Below, piece after piece: positions 10,292 to 20,020 of a stretch of 64,000 nt of DNA. Position 1 is the first letter of the stretch, and each line of letters begins with the position of its first letter. The stretch spans positions 3,265,733-3,329,732 of the forward strand of contig NC_059094.1 in the NCBI RefSeq assembly GCF_020497125.1, in the 5' to 3' direction. Below the pieces are notes generated by a model. The model was not told where the DNA came from and did not search any database. It saw nothing but the letters and a program-made list of their open reading frames with translations. A program made the translations under genes and the position numbers. Origin of the DNA: Mauremys mutica (taxonomy: Eukaryota; Chordata; Testudines; Geoemydidae).

Positions 10292-13200
10292 TTAGCCACT
10301 TGATTCTGGGAAACTTTCACGAGAGAGTGCATCAGCAACTTTGTTGGAAGCTCCTGAAATGTGTTGAATGTCAAAGTCAAAGTCTTGGAGAGCTAAGCTC
10401 CAGCGGAGAAGTTTCTTGTTGTTTCCCTTGTTGGTGTGAAGCCACTTTAGCGCAGCATGGTCAGTTTGTAGCTGGAAGTGCCGGCCCCAAACGTATGGGC
10501 GTAGCTTTTCCAAGGCATACACAATGGCGTAACATTCTTTTTCACTGATGGACCAGTGGCTTTCCCTCTCAGACAGTTTCTTGCTGAGAAACACGACAGG
10601 ATGGAAGTTGTGATCCGGTCCTTCCTGCATTAGTACCGCTCCTACCCCACGTTCAGATGCATCGGTGGTAACTAGGAAGGGTTTGTCAAAGTCTGGGGCC
10701 CTTAATACAGGGTCCGACATGAGCATCGCCTTAAGCTGGGTAAAGGCTTTCTGACACTCATCAGTCCACTTAACCGCATTTGGCTGGGTTTTCCTGGTCA
10801 GATCAGTTAGTGGGGCAGCGATTTGGCTGTAGTGTGGTACAAATCGCCTGTAATATCCGGCCAAACCTAAGAAGGATTGGACCTGTTTCTTTGACCTTGG
10901 GACAGGCCACTGTTGGATAGCCTCCACCTTGGCCTGTAGGGGGTTGATGGTTCCTTGACCCACCTGGTGTCCTAGGTAAGTCACTCTGTTGTGGCCTATT
11001 TGACACTTTTTGGCCTTAACAGTTAGTCCTGCCTGCCTGATGCGCTCTAAAACCATTTTCAAATGTTCTAGGTGTTCGGGCCATGAATCAGAAAAAATGG
11101 CCACATCATCGAGGTATGCAACTGCACAGTCTTCCAATCCTGCTAGTAGACCATCCACCAGCCTTTGGAAGGTGGCAGGTGCATTCCGCAGTCCGAACGG
11201 AAGCACAGTAAACTCATACACCCCTGCATGGGTGATGAAGGCAGATTTTTCCCTGGCGGGTTCATCTAGTGGTACCTGCCAGTATCCCTTGGTTAAATCA
11301 ATGGTAGAGATGAACTGGGCACGTCCCAACTTTTCCAATAGCTCATCAGTGCGTGGCATTGGATAGTTGTCTGGACGAGTTACAGCATTTAGCTTACGGT
11401 AGTCCACACAAAAGCGTATTTCCCCATCTGGTTTGGGAACCAGAACCACTGGAGATGCCCATGCACTGGTAGAAGGGCGGATGATACCCATCTCCAACAT
11501 GTTGTCAATCTCCTGTTTAATAGCAACTTTGGCATGAGGTGACACCCGGTAGGGTGGTGTTCTAATCGGGTGAGCATTACCTGTGTCAATGGAGTGGTAG
11601 GTTTGCTCAGTCCGTCCTGGGATGGCTGAGAACAAGGGGTCGAAGTCAGTGCACAGTCCCTTGATCTGTTGCCGCTGTAGACGTTGTAGGGTTGTGGAGA
11701 GGGTCACCTCTTCCACACCACCATTTCTTTTACCTTCGTAGTAGACACCTTCAGGCCACTCGGTGTCATCTCCTTCCTGAACTGTAAAGTGACAGACCTG
11801 TAATTCTCTGGGATAAAAGGGCTTTAGAGAGTTAACATGAAACACTTTAGGCTTTAAAAAGGAATCAGGGAATGTTATGAGGTAGTTAACAGCTCCCAGG
11901 CGCTCCTGGACCATGTATGGTCCTTCCCAGGACGCTTCCATCTTATGGGCCTGTTGCGCCTTCAAGACCATGACCTGGTCTCCTACCTTGAAGGACCGCT
12001 CCTTGGCATGTCGATCATACCAGACCTTTTGCTCCGCTTGAGCATCTCTTAAGTTCTCTCGAGCAAGGGCCCAAGAGTCTCGGAGGGTGTTTTGAAGGTT
12101 GCTTACAAAGTCCAGAATGTTAGTCCCTGGAGGAGGTGTAAACCCCTCCCATTGCTGCTTTACCAGCTGTAATGGCCCCTTAACCTCATGGCCATACACC
12201 AGCTCGAATGGTGAGAATCCTAAACTCGGATGTGGAACAGCCCTGTAGGCAAACAGCAACTGTTGTAACACTAGATCCCAATTATTGGAGTGTTCATTGA
12301 CGAATTTGCGGATCATGGCCCCCAAAGTTCCATTGAACCTTTCCACTAGGCCATTAGTTTGGTGATGGTACGGGGTGGCAACCAAGTGATGCACCCCATG
12401 AGTTTCCCACAGGTCTTTCATGGTCCCTGATAGGAAATTTGTTCCCGAATCTGTAAGAATTTCAGAGGGCCAACCCACCCTGGTAAAAATGTCAGTTAAG
12501 GCCTGGCACACAGTGTTAGCCCTGGTGTTGCCTAGAGCTACTGCCTCCGGCCATCTGGTAGCAAAGTCCACAAAAGTCAGTATGTACTGTTTTCCTCTGG
12601 GGGTCTTTTTTGGGAAAGGACCCATAATATCCACAGCTACTCGCTGAAATGGGACCTCCATTATGGGGAGTGGTTGGAGAGGGGCCTTGACCTGGTCTTG
12701 AGGTTTTCCTACCTTTTGGCATACCTCACAAGACCGGACATACTTGACAACGTCCTTGCCCATCCCCTCCCAGTCAAAGGACCTTCCCAACCTGTCTTTG
12801 CTTCGTTTCACCCCAGAATGGCCACTAGGGTGATCATGGGCTAAGCTTAAGAGCTTTTCCCGGTACTTGGTCGGAACGAGCAACCGTTTTTGAGGATGCC
12901 AGCCCTCCTGGTGTCCACCAGAAAGAAATTCCTTGTATAACAGTCCTTTCTCCACAACGAACCGGGATCGGGTAGTAGAGCTGAGAGGCGGTGGGTTGCT
13001 GCGTGCCGCCGCCCATGCTTTCTTGAGGCTGTCATCGGCTTCCTGCTCTCTCTGGAACTGTTCCCTTGAGGCGGGAGACACCAGTTCCTCTGGAAGCGAT
13101 GTAGGTGATGAGGTTGTTTCCGTTGACTGTGGACCGCTCCCCGCTGGTGCACAAAGTGTCATTTCAGGCTCCGGCTGAGCCTCTTGGGTAGGGTTGTTTG

Positions 13201-14857
13201 CTGCTTCTGCCAGTTCAGGCCCGTTGGCGCCCTCTGGCGGTGGAGTTGCAAGCGCTGGCGCCGGTGCTGGCGCTGGTTGCTCTTCCAGTTCCGGTTCTGG
13301 GACTGGATGTACTATGGCTGCTGTAGGTGTTGGCCTGGGATCCGGTTCCACCACCTCTGTCTGGGTCTCTGGTAACACAGACGGGGTCCCGGTGGATGGC
13401 TCAGGAACAGGGATGGGTCCGGCAGCTCGTCTGGCTTGGCTGCGTGTAACCACTCCCTCTGTTTTTTGCTGTTCAATGTGTCGGGCCAAGTCGTTCCCCA
13501 GTAGCATGGGAATCGGATGGTTGTCATAGACAGCAAAAGTCCACTTCCCTGACCAGCCCTTGTACTGGACAGGTAAACGCACTGTAGGTAATGTTACAGG
13601 TTTTGACATGAAGGGTCGAATTGTCACTTTGGTTTTCTGGTTGATGAATTTGGGGTCCACGAAGGTTCGGTGGATAGCTGACACATGTGCTGCAGTGTCT
13701 CTCCATGCGATGATCTCCTTTTCGTCCACTCTCAAAGTTTCCCTATGTTCTAAGGGTATTTGAGATACATCTATGTCCGGCTTTCCTTGGTGTGAAGGTG
13801 CAAGGAGTTGCACTCGGTTTAGGTTCTTTGGGCATTTGGCTTTGATATGCCCCAATTCATTGCATTGAAAACATCGCCCAGTTGATGGGTCACCGGTTTG
13901 TGTTGGTCTACTGGAGACTGGTGAGGTAGAAGAAGAGGTAGAGTGTGACTGTCCGTGGGTTGTAGGTGTGGGTTTGATTGGTCCGCTACGGTAGGGTTTA
14001 GTGTCGGTGTGTACCCTGTTGGATTCGCTCCCCTTGGCAGTAGCTTTCGTGTTGTCTACCGATGCCATCCATCTGGCTCCAATCTCTCCTGCCTCAGTGA
14101 GAGTTTTTGGTTTACCATCTTGGATGTAGCGTCTAATGTTCTCAGGAACACCATCTAGGAACTGTTCCATCAATATCAGGAGGTGTAGGTCGTCTAGCTC
14201 CTTAACCTTGGATCCTGATATCCAGGAGAAATAGTGTTTTTCCAGGTAAGCAGCGTGTTCTGGAAATGACATCTCTGGTTTCCATTTCTGGGCTCTGAAA
14301 CGCTGACGGGCGTGATCAGGGGTGATGCCCATTCTGAGTCTGGCCTTGGTTAGGAACAGTGGAAAGTCGTCCATCAGGTCTCTAGGCATTTCAGCTGCCA
14401 CCAGGGATAATTGTCCGCTGAGCTGTGACCTCAGCTCCAGCATGTATTGATCTTTAGGAAGATGGTATCCAATACAGGCCCTCTCAAAGTTTTCTAAAAA
14501 GGCCTCAACATCATCCCTGGCCCTGTAGGCGGGAAATTTTCTCCGAGAAGGTTGATCAGTAGGTTGAAGAGGGATTGGATTGGGTGGAGTTTGCTGTTTA
14601 GCTTTTTCTAATTCCAAAGCCTGTGTCTGGATTCGGAGCTCTAACTCTTTGGTTTCCCGGTCAGCCTCTTTGGCTGCCATCGCCCTCCTGTGTTCTGCCT
14701 CTTTGGCTTTTTGGGTAGCTTCTAGTTTTTCCATCTCTCTCTGATGGGCAGCTTCCTCCTTCTCTTTTTGTGCCTGTAGGATTTTTAAATTTACTTGAGC
14801 AATTTCCAGTTCGGTCTTTGAGTCAGTCATGTCTGTGCCTTCAGGTGCTGGCCACAC
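10292..14857 (-). CDS. Gmr1-like gag-pol polyprotein, 1521 residues
   Basis: One open frame codes for all retrotransposon proteins. Residues about 10-95 are a charged coiled coil. About 110-275 form a capsid with SCAN-like features (RQRFR, then LMEQFL). A CCHC knuckle (CFQCNELGHIKAKC) starts at 329. The protease site reads D387-T-A-A, where D-T/S-G is expected. Integrase follows: H676, H680, C710, C713, then D743, D803 and E839 (DD35E), with the GPY module at 979-981. RT carries YLDD at 1248-1251, and RNase H begins near D1399 and runs to a VADALSR end. Placing integrase before RT is typical of Gmr1-like elements. The start could also be the second Met (residue 10). Apart from the protease change, every catalytic residue I looked for is present. 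Confidence 0.93.
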   Translation of the reverse strand: MWPAPEGTDMTDSKTELEIAQVNLKILQAQKEKEEAAHQREMEKLEATQKAKEAEHRRAMAAKEADRETKELELRIQTQALELEKAKQQTPPNPIPLQPTDQPSRRKFPAYRARDDVEAFLENFERACIGYHLPKDQYMLELRSQLSGQLSLVAAEMPRDLMDDFPLFLTKARLRMGITPDHARQRFRAQKWKPEMSFPEHAAYLEKHYFSWISGSKVKELDDLHLLILMEQFLDGVPENIRRYIQDGKPKTLTEAGEIGARWMASVDNTKATAKGSESNRVHTDTKPYRSGPIKPTPTTHGQSHSTSSSTSPVSSRPTQTGDPSTGRCFQCNELGHIKAKCPKNLNRVQLLAPSHQGKPDIDVSQIPLEHRETLRVDEKEIIAWRDTAAHVSAIHRTFVDPKFINQKTKVTIRPFMSKPVTLPTVRLPVQYKGWSGKWTFAVYDNHPIPMLLGNDLARHIEQQKTEGVVTRSQARRAAGPIPVPEPSTGTPSVLPETQTEVVEPDPRPTPTAAIVHPVPEPELEEQPAPAPAPALATPPPEGANGPELAEAANNPTQEAQPEPEMTLCAPAGSGPQSTETTSSPTSLPEELVSPASREQFQREQEADDSLKKAWAAARSNPPPLSSTTRSRFVVEKGLLYKEFLSGGHQEGWHPQKRLLVPTKYREKLLSLAHDHPSGHSGVKRSKDRLGRSFDWEGMGKDVVKYVRSCEVCQKVGKPQDQVKAPLQPLPIMEVPFQRVAVDIMGPFPKKTPRGKQYILTFVDFATRWPEAVALGNTRANTVCQALTDIFTRVGWPSEILTDSGTNFLSGTMKDLWETHGVHHLVATPYHHQTNGLVERFNGTLGAMIRKFVNEHSNNWDLVLQQLLFAYRAVPHPSLGFSPFELVYGHEVKGPLQLVKQQWEGFTPPPGTNILDFVSNLQNTLRDSWALARENLRDAQAEQKVWYDRHAKERSFKVGDQVMVLKAQQAHKMEASWEGPYMVQERLGAVNYLITFPDSFLKPKVFHVNSLKPFYPRELQVCHFTVQEGDDTEWPEGVYYEGKRNGGVEEVTLSTTLQRLQRQQIKGLCTDFDPLFSAIPGRTEQTYHSIDTGNAHPIRTPPYRVSPHAKVAIKQEIDNMLEMGIIRPSTSAWASPVVLVPKPDGEIRFCVDYRKLNAVTRPDNYPMPRTDELLEKLGRAQFISTIDLTKGYWQVPLDEPAREKSAFITHAGVYEFTVLPFGLRNAPATFQRLVDGLLAGLEDCAVAYLDDVAIFSDSWPEHLEHLKMVLERIRQAGLTVKAKKCQIGHNRVTYLGHQVGQGTINPLQAKVEAIQQWPVPRSKKQVQSFLGLAGYYRRFVPHYSQIAAPLTDLTRKTQPNAVKWTDECQKAFTQLKAMLMSDPVLRAPDFDKPFLVTTDASERGVGAVLMQEGPDHNFHPVVFLSKKLSERESHWSISEKECYAIVYALEKLRPYVWGRHFQLQTDHAALKWLHTNKGNNKKLLRWSLALQDFDFDIQHISGASNKVADALSRESFPESSG

Positions 14858-15590
14858 CCCTCTGCAGTCAGTGAACCGTATGTGTTGCTTGACAGTCCCT
14901 ACCCCTGCCTATGATAACTTGAGTAAAGAAAGAGAAATCAATCCTTTGTATAGCAAATTGTGGTTTGTGTAATGTTACTGGTTTGTACTGAGAAAGAGGG
15001 AAAGAGTTAAAAAAAAATTTCTCTGTCTCCCTCTGCTCTGAGTTGCTGTACCCAGCAGCCCAGCTGAAAGGCTGCTGCTAACAATACCCCTGAGAAAAAT
15101 CTGGTCTATTCCTCAGGGATTTGTGTTCTCCTGTCTTCTGATCCTTTCAAAAGACACAGGGAGAAAAAAAAAAAAAAACCTGGCTGGAGGGTTTGTCTCT
15201 TCCCCCCCCAAACCTGTTTTTCCTGTTGGATGGGAATGTACTTTGGCGAGCACTTCCCCCCACCTTAGGAATCCTGAGTGATACCTGATATCACAAAGGA
15301 AGGACACACCTCTAGGGAAGAGTTTTTCCTCAGCATAGCCAGCAGAGAAAAAAAACTCCTCCCAACCCTGAAAACTGCTTGAAACTTGCCTTTTCCTCAA
15401 GCTGCCTCAAGCAAACAGAAGAAAACTGCTTCCAACAAAGCCTGCTGGAACTTAATTCCCTCCAGCCAACCTGGCTGAAACTGTAAACTCCCTCTTCTGT
15501 CAGGTTGCTTTCCTGCTCTAGAAGAAGAGAATAGCTCCCTTCAGCGTAGCCCAGCTGAAAAAAACTGCTTGTAACAATGGGTTCGAAACT

Positions 15591-15602
15591 CCGCTGCCAC
15601 CA
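15591..15602 (-). other. Primer-binding site, tRNA-Leu type
   Basis: Immediately inside the 5' LTR the element strand reads TGGTGGCAGCGG. This is complementary to the 3' end (CCGCTGCCACCA) of vertebrate tRNA-Leu of the AAG/TAG group, as I recall that tRNA. There is no spacer between LTR and site. The untranslated leader from here to the gag start is about 730 bases. Confidence 0.75.
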
Positions 15603-16369
15603 TGTCAGGAGTCTACCCTCACTTGAAACTGGGCGGTTCCAAAGTGAGGACCCGCATGTCTTCCCCCACCCCAAAATCCTAGGGTAGGTCTCCCCTTCGG
15701 CTGCCACCACCCGGTCAATTCCGTGGGCCGGGACACCCCTGTTTCCCCCCTTGGGAACACAGATCAATTCACAGAGGAGGAACCTCCCCCCTCCTCCCTC
15801 TCTCCAGCCTGCTCTGGAGACAGAGGTGCCTGGATTCAAACGCCTTGAATCTCTACACACAGGGAAGCAGCCCACTTCCCCCTCCCCTTCCCCTGAATTT
15901 CCCCCAGGGAAGGAATTAACCAAGTCCAAAGAAAAGAAAAGAATTTATTAAGAGAACAAAAGAAAATATAGAATCTCTATGAATCCAAGCTGGGCACTCA
16001 TAGGGTATAACCTTGCTAAGTTCTGGAGAGAATCCTCTCTCTTTCTCAGTACAACCAGTACAAGCAGAATTAAGAATAATCAATAACAAACACACAGAAT
16101 TGCAAACATAGGATTATTAGATAAGGACACAAAGTATCTTTCTAATACTCACTATCTTGACTAGAAGAAATTAGTTCAGAAAGGTGGAACTTGTAGGGAC
16201 TTGATTAACTCGTCTGGTCTCTTGAACTCCAACCGGCCAAAGACAAAGACCCCCCCAAACAGAGGGAAAAGTTCCCTCCTAGGAGTTTCAAATTCTCTTC
16301 CCTGATTGGTCCTCAGGTCAGATGCCCACCAGGTACTATGCTTTAACCCTTTACTAACTATTCATGACA
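15603..16369 (-). repeat. Gmr1-like element 5' LTR
   Basis: 767 bp. I see the same sequence as at 9395-10161, which implies very recent insertion, because the LTRs are identical at the time of integration. It would supply promoter and polyadenylation signals; no TATA box is assigned with confidence. Confidence 0.93.
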
Positions 16370-16706
16370 CCATCCTTAAAAGCACAGTGTTTTGATAATC
16401 TTTTTAACGCTGTCTCAAAAGAGGAAACAGATTCACCTTCAAGCTGATTCTGCTTATGAAACCTGAAACTTTCTGCTGTAATCAGGGTCTTGCGTGACAG
16501 GTGCTCTTGAACCATCTCTTTTCAGGTTTGGCTGGCTGGCTTCTCTGGGGTGATCAGACTGCGTACTAAACTGTAGGTTCCCCCCCCATCCCACTCAGTA
16601 AAGACGCTACACGTTTTTCTGGGGAAATCTCATTTACTTTAAAATACTGCTCCAGCCTCCCTGTATATGACAGCCAGTCCTCCATGGCACTGTCGAAGGT
16701 CTCCAT
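16370..16706 (-). pseudogene. Outer antisense Gypsy: N-terminal gag
   Basis: From ATG at 16706 on the minus strand the frame reads METFDSAMEDWLSYTGRLEQ and continues with EISPEKRVASLLS before stops and frame changes appear. It joins, across the Gmr1-like insertion and its CCATC duplication, to the gag C-terminus at 9394. Upstream (to about 16831) is probable leader of the same element. Confidence 0.65.
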
Positions 16707-16831
16707 TTGTCCACTATAGCTGTCATGGCAGCTTTCTGCTGTTAGTTCAGTTGTGCAGGGTGCTCACAGTTGCAGCAGGCTCCTCTTCCCCACCAGGACT
16801 GCAAGCAGTGTCACCCATTGTTTCGCTAGTC

Positions 16832-17139
16832 CAGGGGGAGGCAACCTATGGCACAGGTGCCAAAGGCGGCACACAAGCTGATTTTCGGTGGCAGTCACAC
16901 TGCCTCGGTCCTGGCCACTAGTCTGGGGGGATCTGCACTTTAACTTAATTTTAAATGAAGCTTCTTAAACATTTTAAAAACCTTATTTACTTTATATACA
17001 ACAATAGTTTGGTTATATATTATAGACTTACAGAAAGAGACCTAAAAACGTTAAAATGTATTACTGGCACACGAAACCTTAAATTAGAGTGAATAAATGA
17101 AGACTCGGCACAGCACTGCTGAAAGGTTGCCAACCCCTG
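16832..17139. mobile_element. hAT-like element with CAGGGG...CCCCTG ends
   Basis: Inverted termini: CAGGGGGAGGCAACCTATGG on the left and AGGTTGCCAACCCCTG on the right, 308 bp. The flanking octamers CGCTAGTC and AGCTAATA agree at 5 of 8 positions, consistent with a decayed 8-bp duplication. The interior (GGCACxxGTGCCAAAGGCGGCAC, then AT-rich) is non-coding. Confidence 0.7.
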
Positions 17140-18340
17140 AGCTAATATCTCTGGTCCCAGACACAACCCTAGGAACCTCCGTCTTCAGTGTCCAGTTATG
17201 CCTGCTGGACGCTGCAAGCTTATATGAGTTTGCCAATTTAACAAAGAAATTGATATGTACTAGGCTTGTTATCCCAAGGGGAGTTTCTGACACACTTCAA
17301 ACCAAATGCACTGCTTCAGGTAGAATAAACAAACAAGTTTATTAACTACACAGAGAGATTTTTAAGTGATTATAAGTCAAAGCATAACAAGTCAGATTTG
17401 GTCAAATAAAATAAAAGCAAAATACATTCTAAGCTGATCTTAACACTTTCAATGCCCTTACAAATGTAGATGCTTCTTACCACAGGCTGGCTGGTTGCTC
17501 TTCAGTCAGGCTCTCCCATGATCAGCGCTTCAGTCTCTTGGTGGTGCTGTCTGTAGGTGGAGGTGGAAGAGAGAGGAAAAGCCTGGCAAACGTCTCTCCC
17601 TTTTATCATGTCTTTTCTTCCCTCTTGACTTTGCCCTCCCCCTTCAGAGTCAGGTGAGCATCACCTCATCGCAGTTCCAAACTGACCAAAGGAAGGGGGG
17701 TGACTCCTTACAAATTCTTTTGTTGTTGTCTAGGCCAGTGTCCTTTGTTCCTGTGAGGCTGGGCTGGGTTTGTCCCATACCTGCCCTGATGAGGTGTGAA
17801 CTGCCTCTCTGCTCTTGGAGAGTTTTTACCTGGGCTTATTTTAAGCCATGAGGATCAGGGCTGGTGCTACCATTAAGGTGAACTAGGCGGTTGCCTAGGG
17901 CACCAAGATTTGGGGGCACCAAAAAGCGGTGCCCCCAATTTTTTTTTTACAACGGTTTCTCCCGGAGCGTGCGGTCGCTGCTCCACTTCTCCCACCTCCC
18001 AGGCTTGCAGTGCCAATCAGTTGTTTGGCGCCGCAAGCCTGGGAGGGGAGGAGAATTAGAGCAGGGGTGGCGTGCTAGGGGAGGATGCGGAGCAGAGGTG
18101 AGCTGGGGTGGGGAGGTGCCGCGGGGGAGGGGTGTCCTCAGGGCAAGGGGAGAGAGCTGCCACAGGGCTGGGGGTGTGTACAAGGTGGAAGTTTTGCCTA
18201 GGGCGCAAAAATTCCTTGCACCGGCCCTGATGAGGATACATTTTCTGCCTCATAACTACATACAGGAAATTAGAACCTATAACATTACTGTAACAACAAT
18301 GCTCAGTGCATCATGAGCCTTCCAAAGACACAAGACATGA
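17140..18340 (-). other. Possible old LTR/ERV-like repeat, split by a hAT-like element
   Basis: The AT-rich stretch around 17300-17500, with TTTATTAACTACA (minus-strand AATAAA), resembles reptile endogenous-retroviral LTRs read in antisense. I cannot define both TG/CA edges or a duplication. The 8-bp duplication of the element at 17856-18229 shows that 17855 and 18230 were once contiguous. No coding sequence is seen. Confidence 0.3.
17856..18229. mobile_element. hAT-like element, CAGGGCTGGTGC/GCACCGGCCCTG ends
   Basis: 374 bp with inverted termini and a perfect 8-bp duplication ATGAGGAT at 17848-17855 and 18230-18237. Near the left end it has GCCTAGGGCACC, mirrored by GCCTAGGGCGC near the right end. 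It is non-coding. Confidence 0.85.
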
Positions 18341-19083
18341 CAAACGTTGCACTGGATACCACACAATCATTTTACAAGGATGAACATGGGGGCGTAAGGT
18401 GTTCCCCCGAGGCACAGCCCACCACATAGTGCTAATGCACTCTAATAGGATGATGAGGTATGCAAATGGTCAGTTTCCTCCCCTAACTGCAGGTATTGCA
18501 TGCACCAACAGACGTGTGGGGCACACATTTGTGCAGCTAACACTTGTGACCGTTTGGCCCTTAGCTGGAATTTATCTGTTCTTTTAAAACCAGTGTAATT
18601 GCAAAAGAGTACACAAAAAATTCCCCTGCAATGCTCTCTTCCTACGTACATTGGGCAAGTCCTGTGAGTGAGTGCACATGTGAGCTGTTGTTACATCAGA
18701 GACTCAGAGAGGGACAATCTTCCCATGGTTCAGCAGTGCCACAATCCGCAAACTTCACACGCATTTGAGGAAACGGCCCGTCACATCCGAGTGCAGTGCT
18801 CCCAGAGCAGCGTATGCCAGTGCCTAAGAAAGGCAGGCCTGCCATGGTGCTGGTGATCGGATGCCTTGTTTAGTTGCTAAGGCATGAGTAGCACAGTGAT
18901 GGTGGGCAGGGCTGATGCCTTCACTTGCACTGGGGACGACAACCCACGAAAAGTAACGAGGATCAGGCCAGTCACCCAAGGCCACTCATGTCTCAGGAGG
19001 CCGGCTCCAAAGCTCCATTAATGCCAGTGTGTTGCCTAAGGCCTCTGGACAGCAGGGACTCAAGTCTCACTACTGCCCTGGGT
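18341..19083. other. Unassigned sequence
   Basis: I recognise no gene or repeat here. A few short frames exist but have no family resemblance. Confidence 0.35.
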
Positions 19084-19085
19084 TA

Positions 19086-19944
19086 GAGTTGCCAACTTTC
19101 TAATCACCCAAAACTGAACACCCCTGCCCCACCCCTTCCCTGAGGCCTCACCCTGTCCCGCCCCTTCTCCAAGGCCCTGCTCTCGCTCACCCCATCCCCA
19201 TTCCTCCATTGCTTGCTCTCCCCCACCCTCACTCACTTTCGCCAGGCTGGGGCAGGAGCCTGGGGTGTGGAGGAGGGGTAAGGACTCCATTTGGGGGTGC
19301 AGGCTCTGGGGTGGGGCTGGGGATGCGGGAGAGGGCTGGGGCAGGGGGGTGGAGTGTGGGGGGCTGAGGACTCCAGCTGGGGGTGCAGGCTCTGGGGTGG
19401 GGCTCAGGATGAGGGGTTTGGGGTGCAGGAGGGGTCTCAGGGCTGTGGCAGGAGGCTGGGGGGTGGAGGCTCTGGGAGGGAGTTTGGGTGCAGGAGGGGT
19501 CTCCAGACTGGGGCAGGGGGTTGGGGCATGGGGTCTCAGCGGCGCTTACCACAGCTCATGGGAAGCGACTGCCAGGTCCCTGCAGGCCTTAGATGCTTGC
19601 GCAGTCAGGAAGGTTCCACCCACTGCCCTTGTGCCCGCAGGCGCCACCCCCAGAGATCCCATTGGTCACGGTTCCCAGCCAATGGGATCTGTGGAGCCGG
19701 CCCTCAGGGCGGGGGCAGCGCATGGAGCCTCCCTGGCTGCCCATGTGCCATGGGCCTGCAAGGACCTGGCAGCCGCTTCTGGGAACTTGACAGAACTAGG
19801 GCAGGCAGGGAGCCTGCCTTAGCCTCGGTCCCCTGCTGTGCCACCGACCGGACTTTTAACAGCCTGGTCGGTGATGCCAACTGGAGCCACCAGGGTCCCT
19901 TTTCAACTGGGTGTTCCGCTCGAAAACCAGACGCCTGGCTGCCC
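19086..19944 (+). mobile_element. GTTGCCA-type DNA element, copy 1
   Basis: It begins GAGTTGCCAACTTTCTAATC and ends GACGCCTGGCTGCCC, with TA on both sides (19084-19085, 19945-19946). The right end is the reverse of the GGGTTGCCAGGTGTCCGG start seen at 26524 and 41523. The interior is G-rich, with repeated GGGGTGCAGG-like phrases. TA flanks would suit a Tc1/mariner-type mechanism, but that is inference. It is non-coding. Confidence 0.65.
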
Positions 19945-20020
19945 TACCCTGTGTGGGAGGGAAGTTCTGAGGGGGAAGTGGGCCCAAAGGAGTGGCTTGC
20001 CCATGGTCCCATGCTGGGTA

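Larger units (their letters stand above)
9395..16369 (-). mobile_element. Gmr1-like Ty3/Gypsy LTR retrotransposon, apparently recent
   Basis: This 6975-bp element on the minus strand is bounded by two 767-bp LTRs in which I find no difference by reading. It is flanked by a perfect 5-bp duplication CCATC (9390-9394 and 16370-16374). The primer-binding site abuts the 5' LTR, and a single 1521-codon gag-pol frame is uninterrupted. The pol order is protease, integrase, RT, RNase H, which is the copia-like order known for the Gmr1 clade of Ty3/Gypsy elements. The GPY/F module in integrase and the Gypsy-type RT support that placement. There is no env. It sits inside the gag of an older Gypsy remnant. 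Confidence 0.93.

Noticed and set aside
12847..13529. Antisense frames opposite the Gmr1-like gag-pol
   Set aside because: Their Gly/Ser/Ala-rich composition mirrors the Pro/Ala-rich linker of the polyprotein on the other strand; no independent motif.
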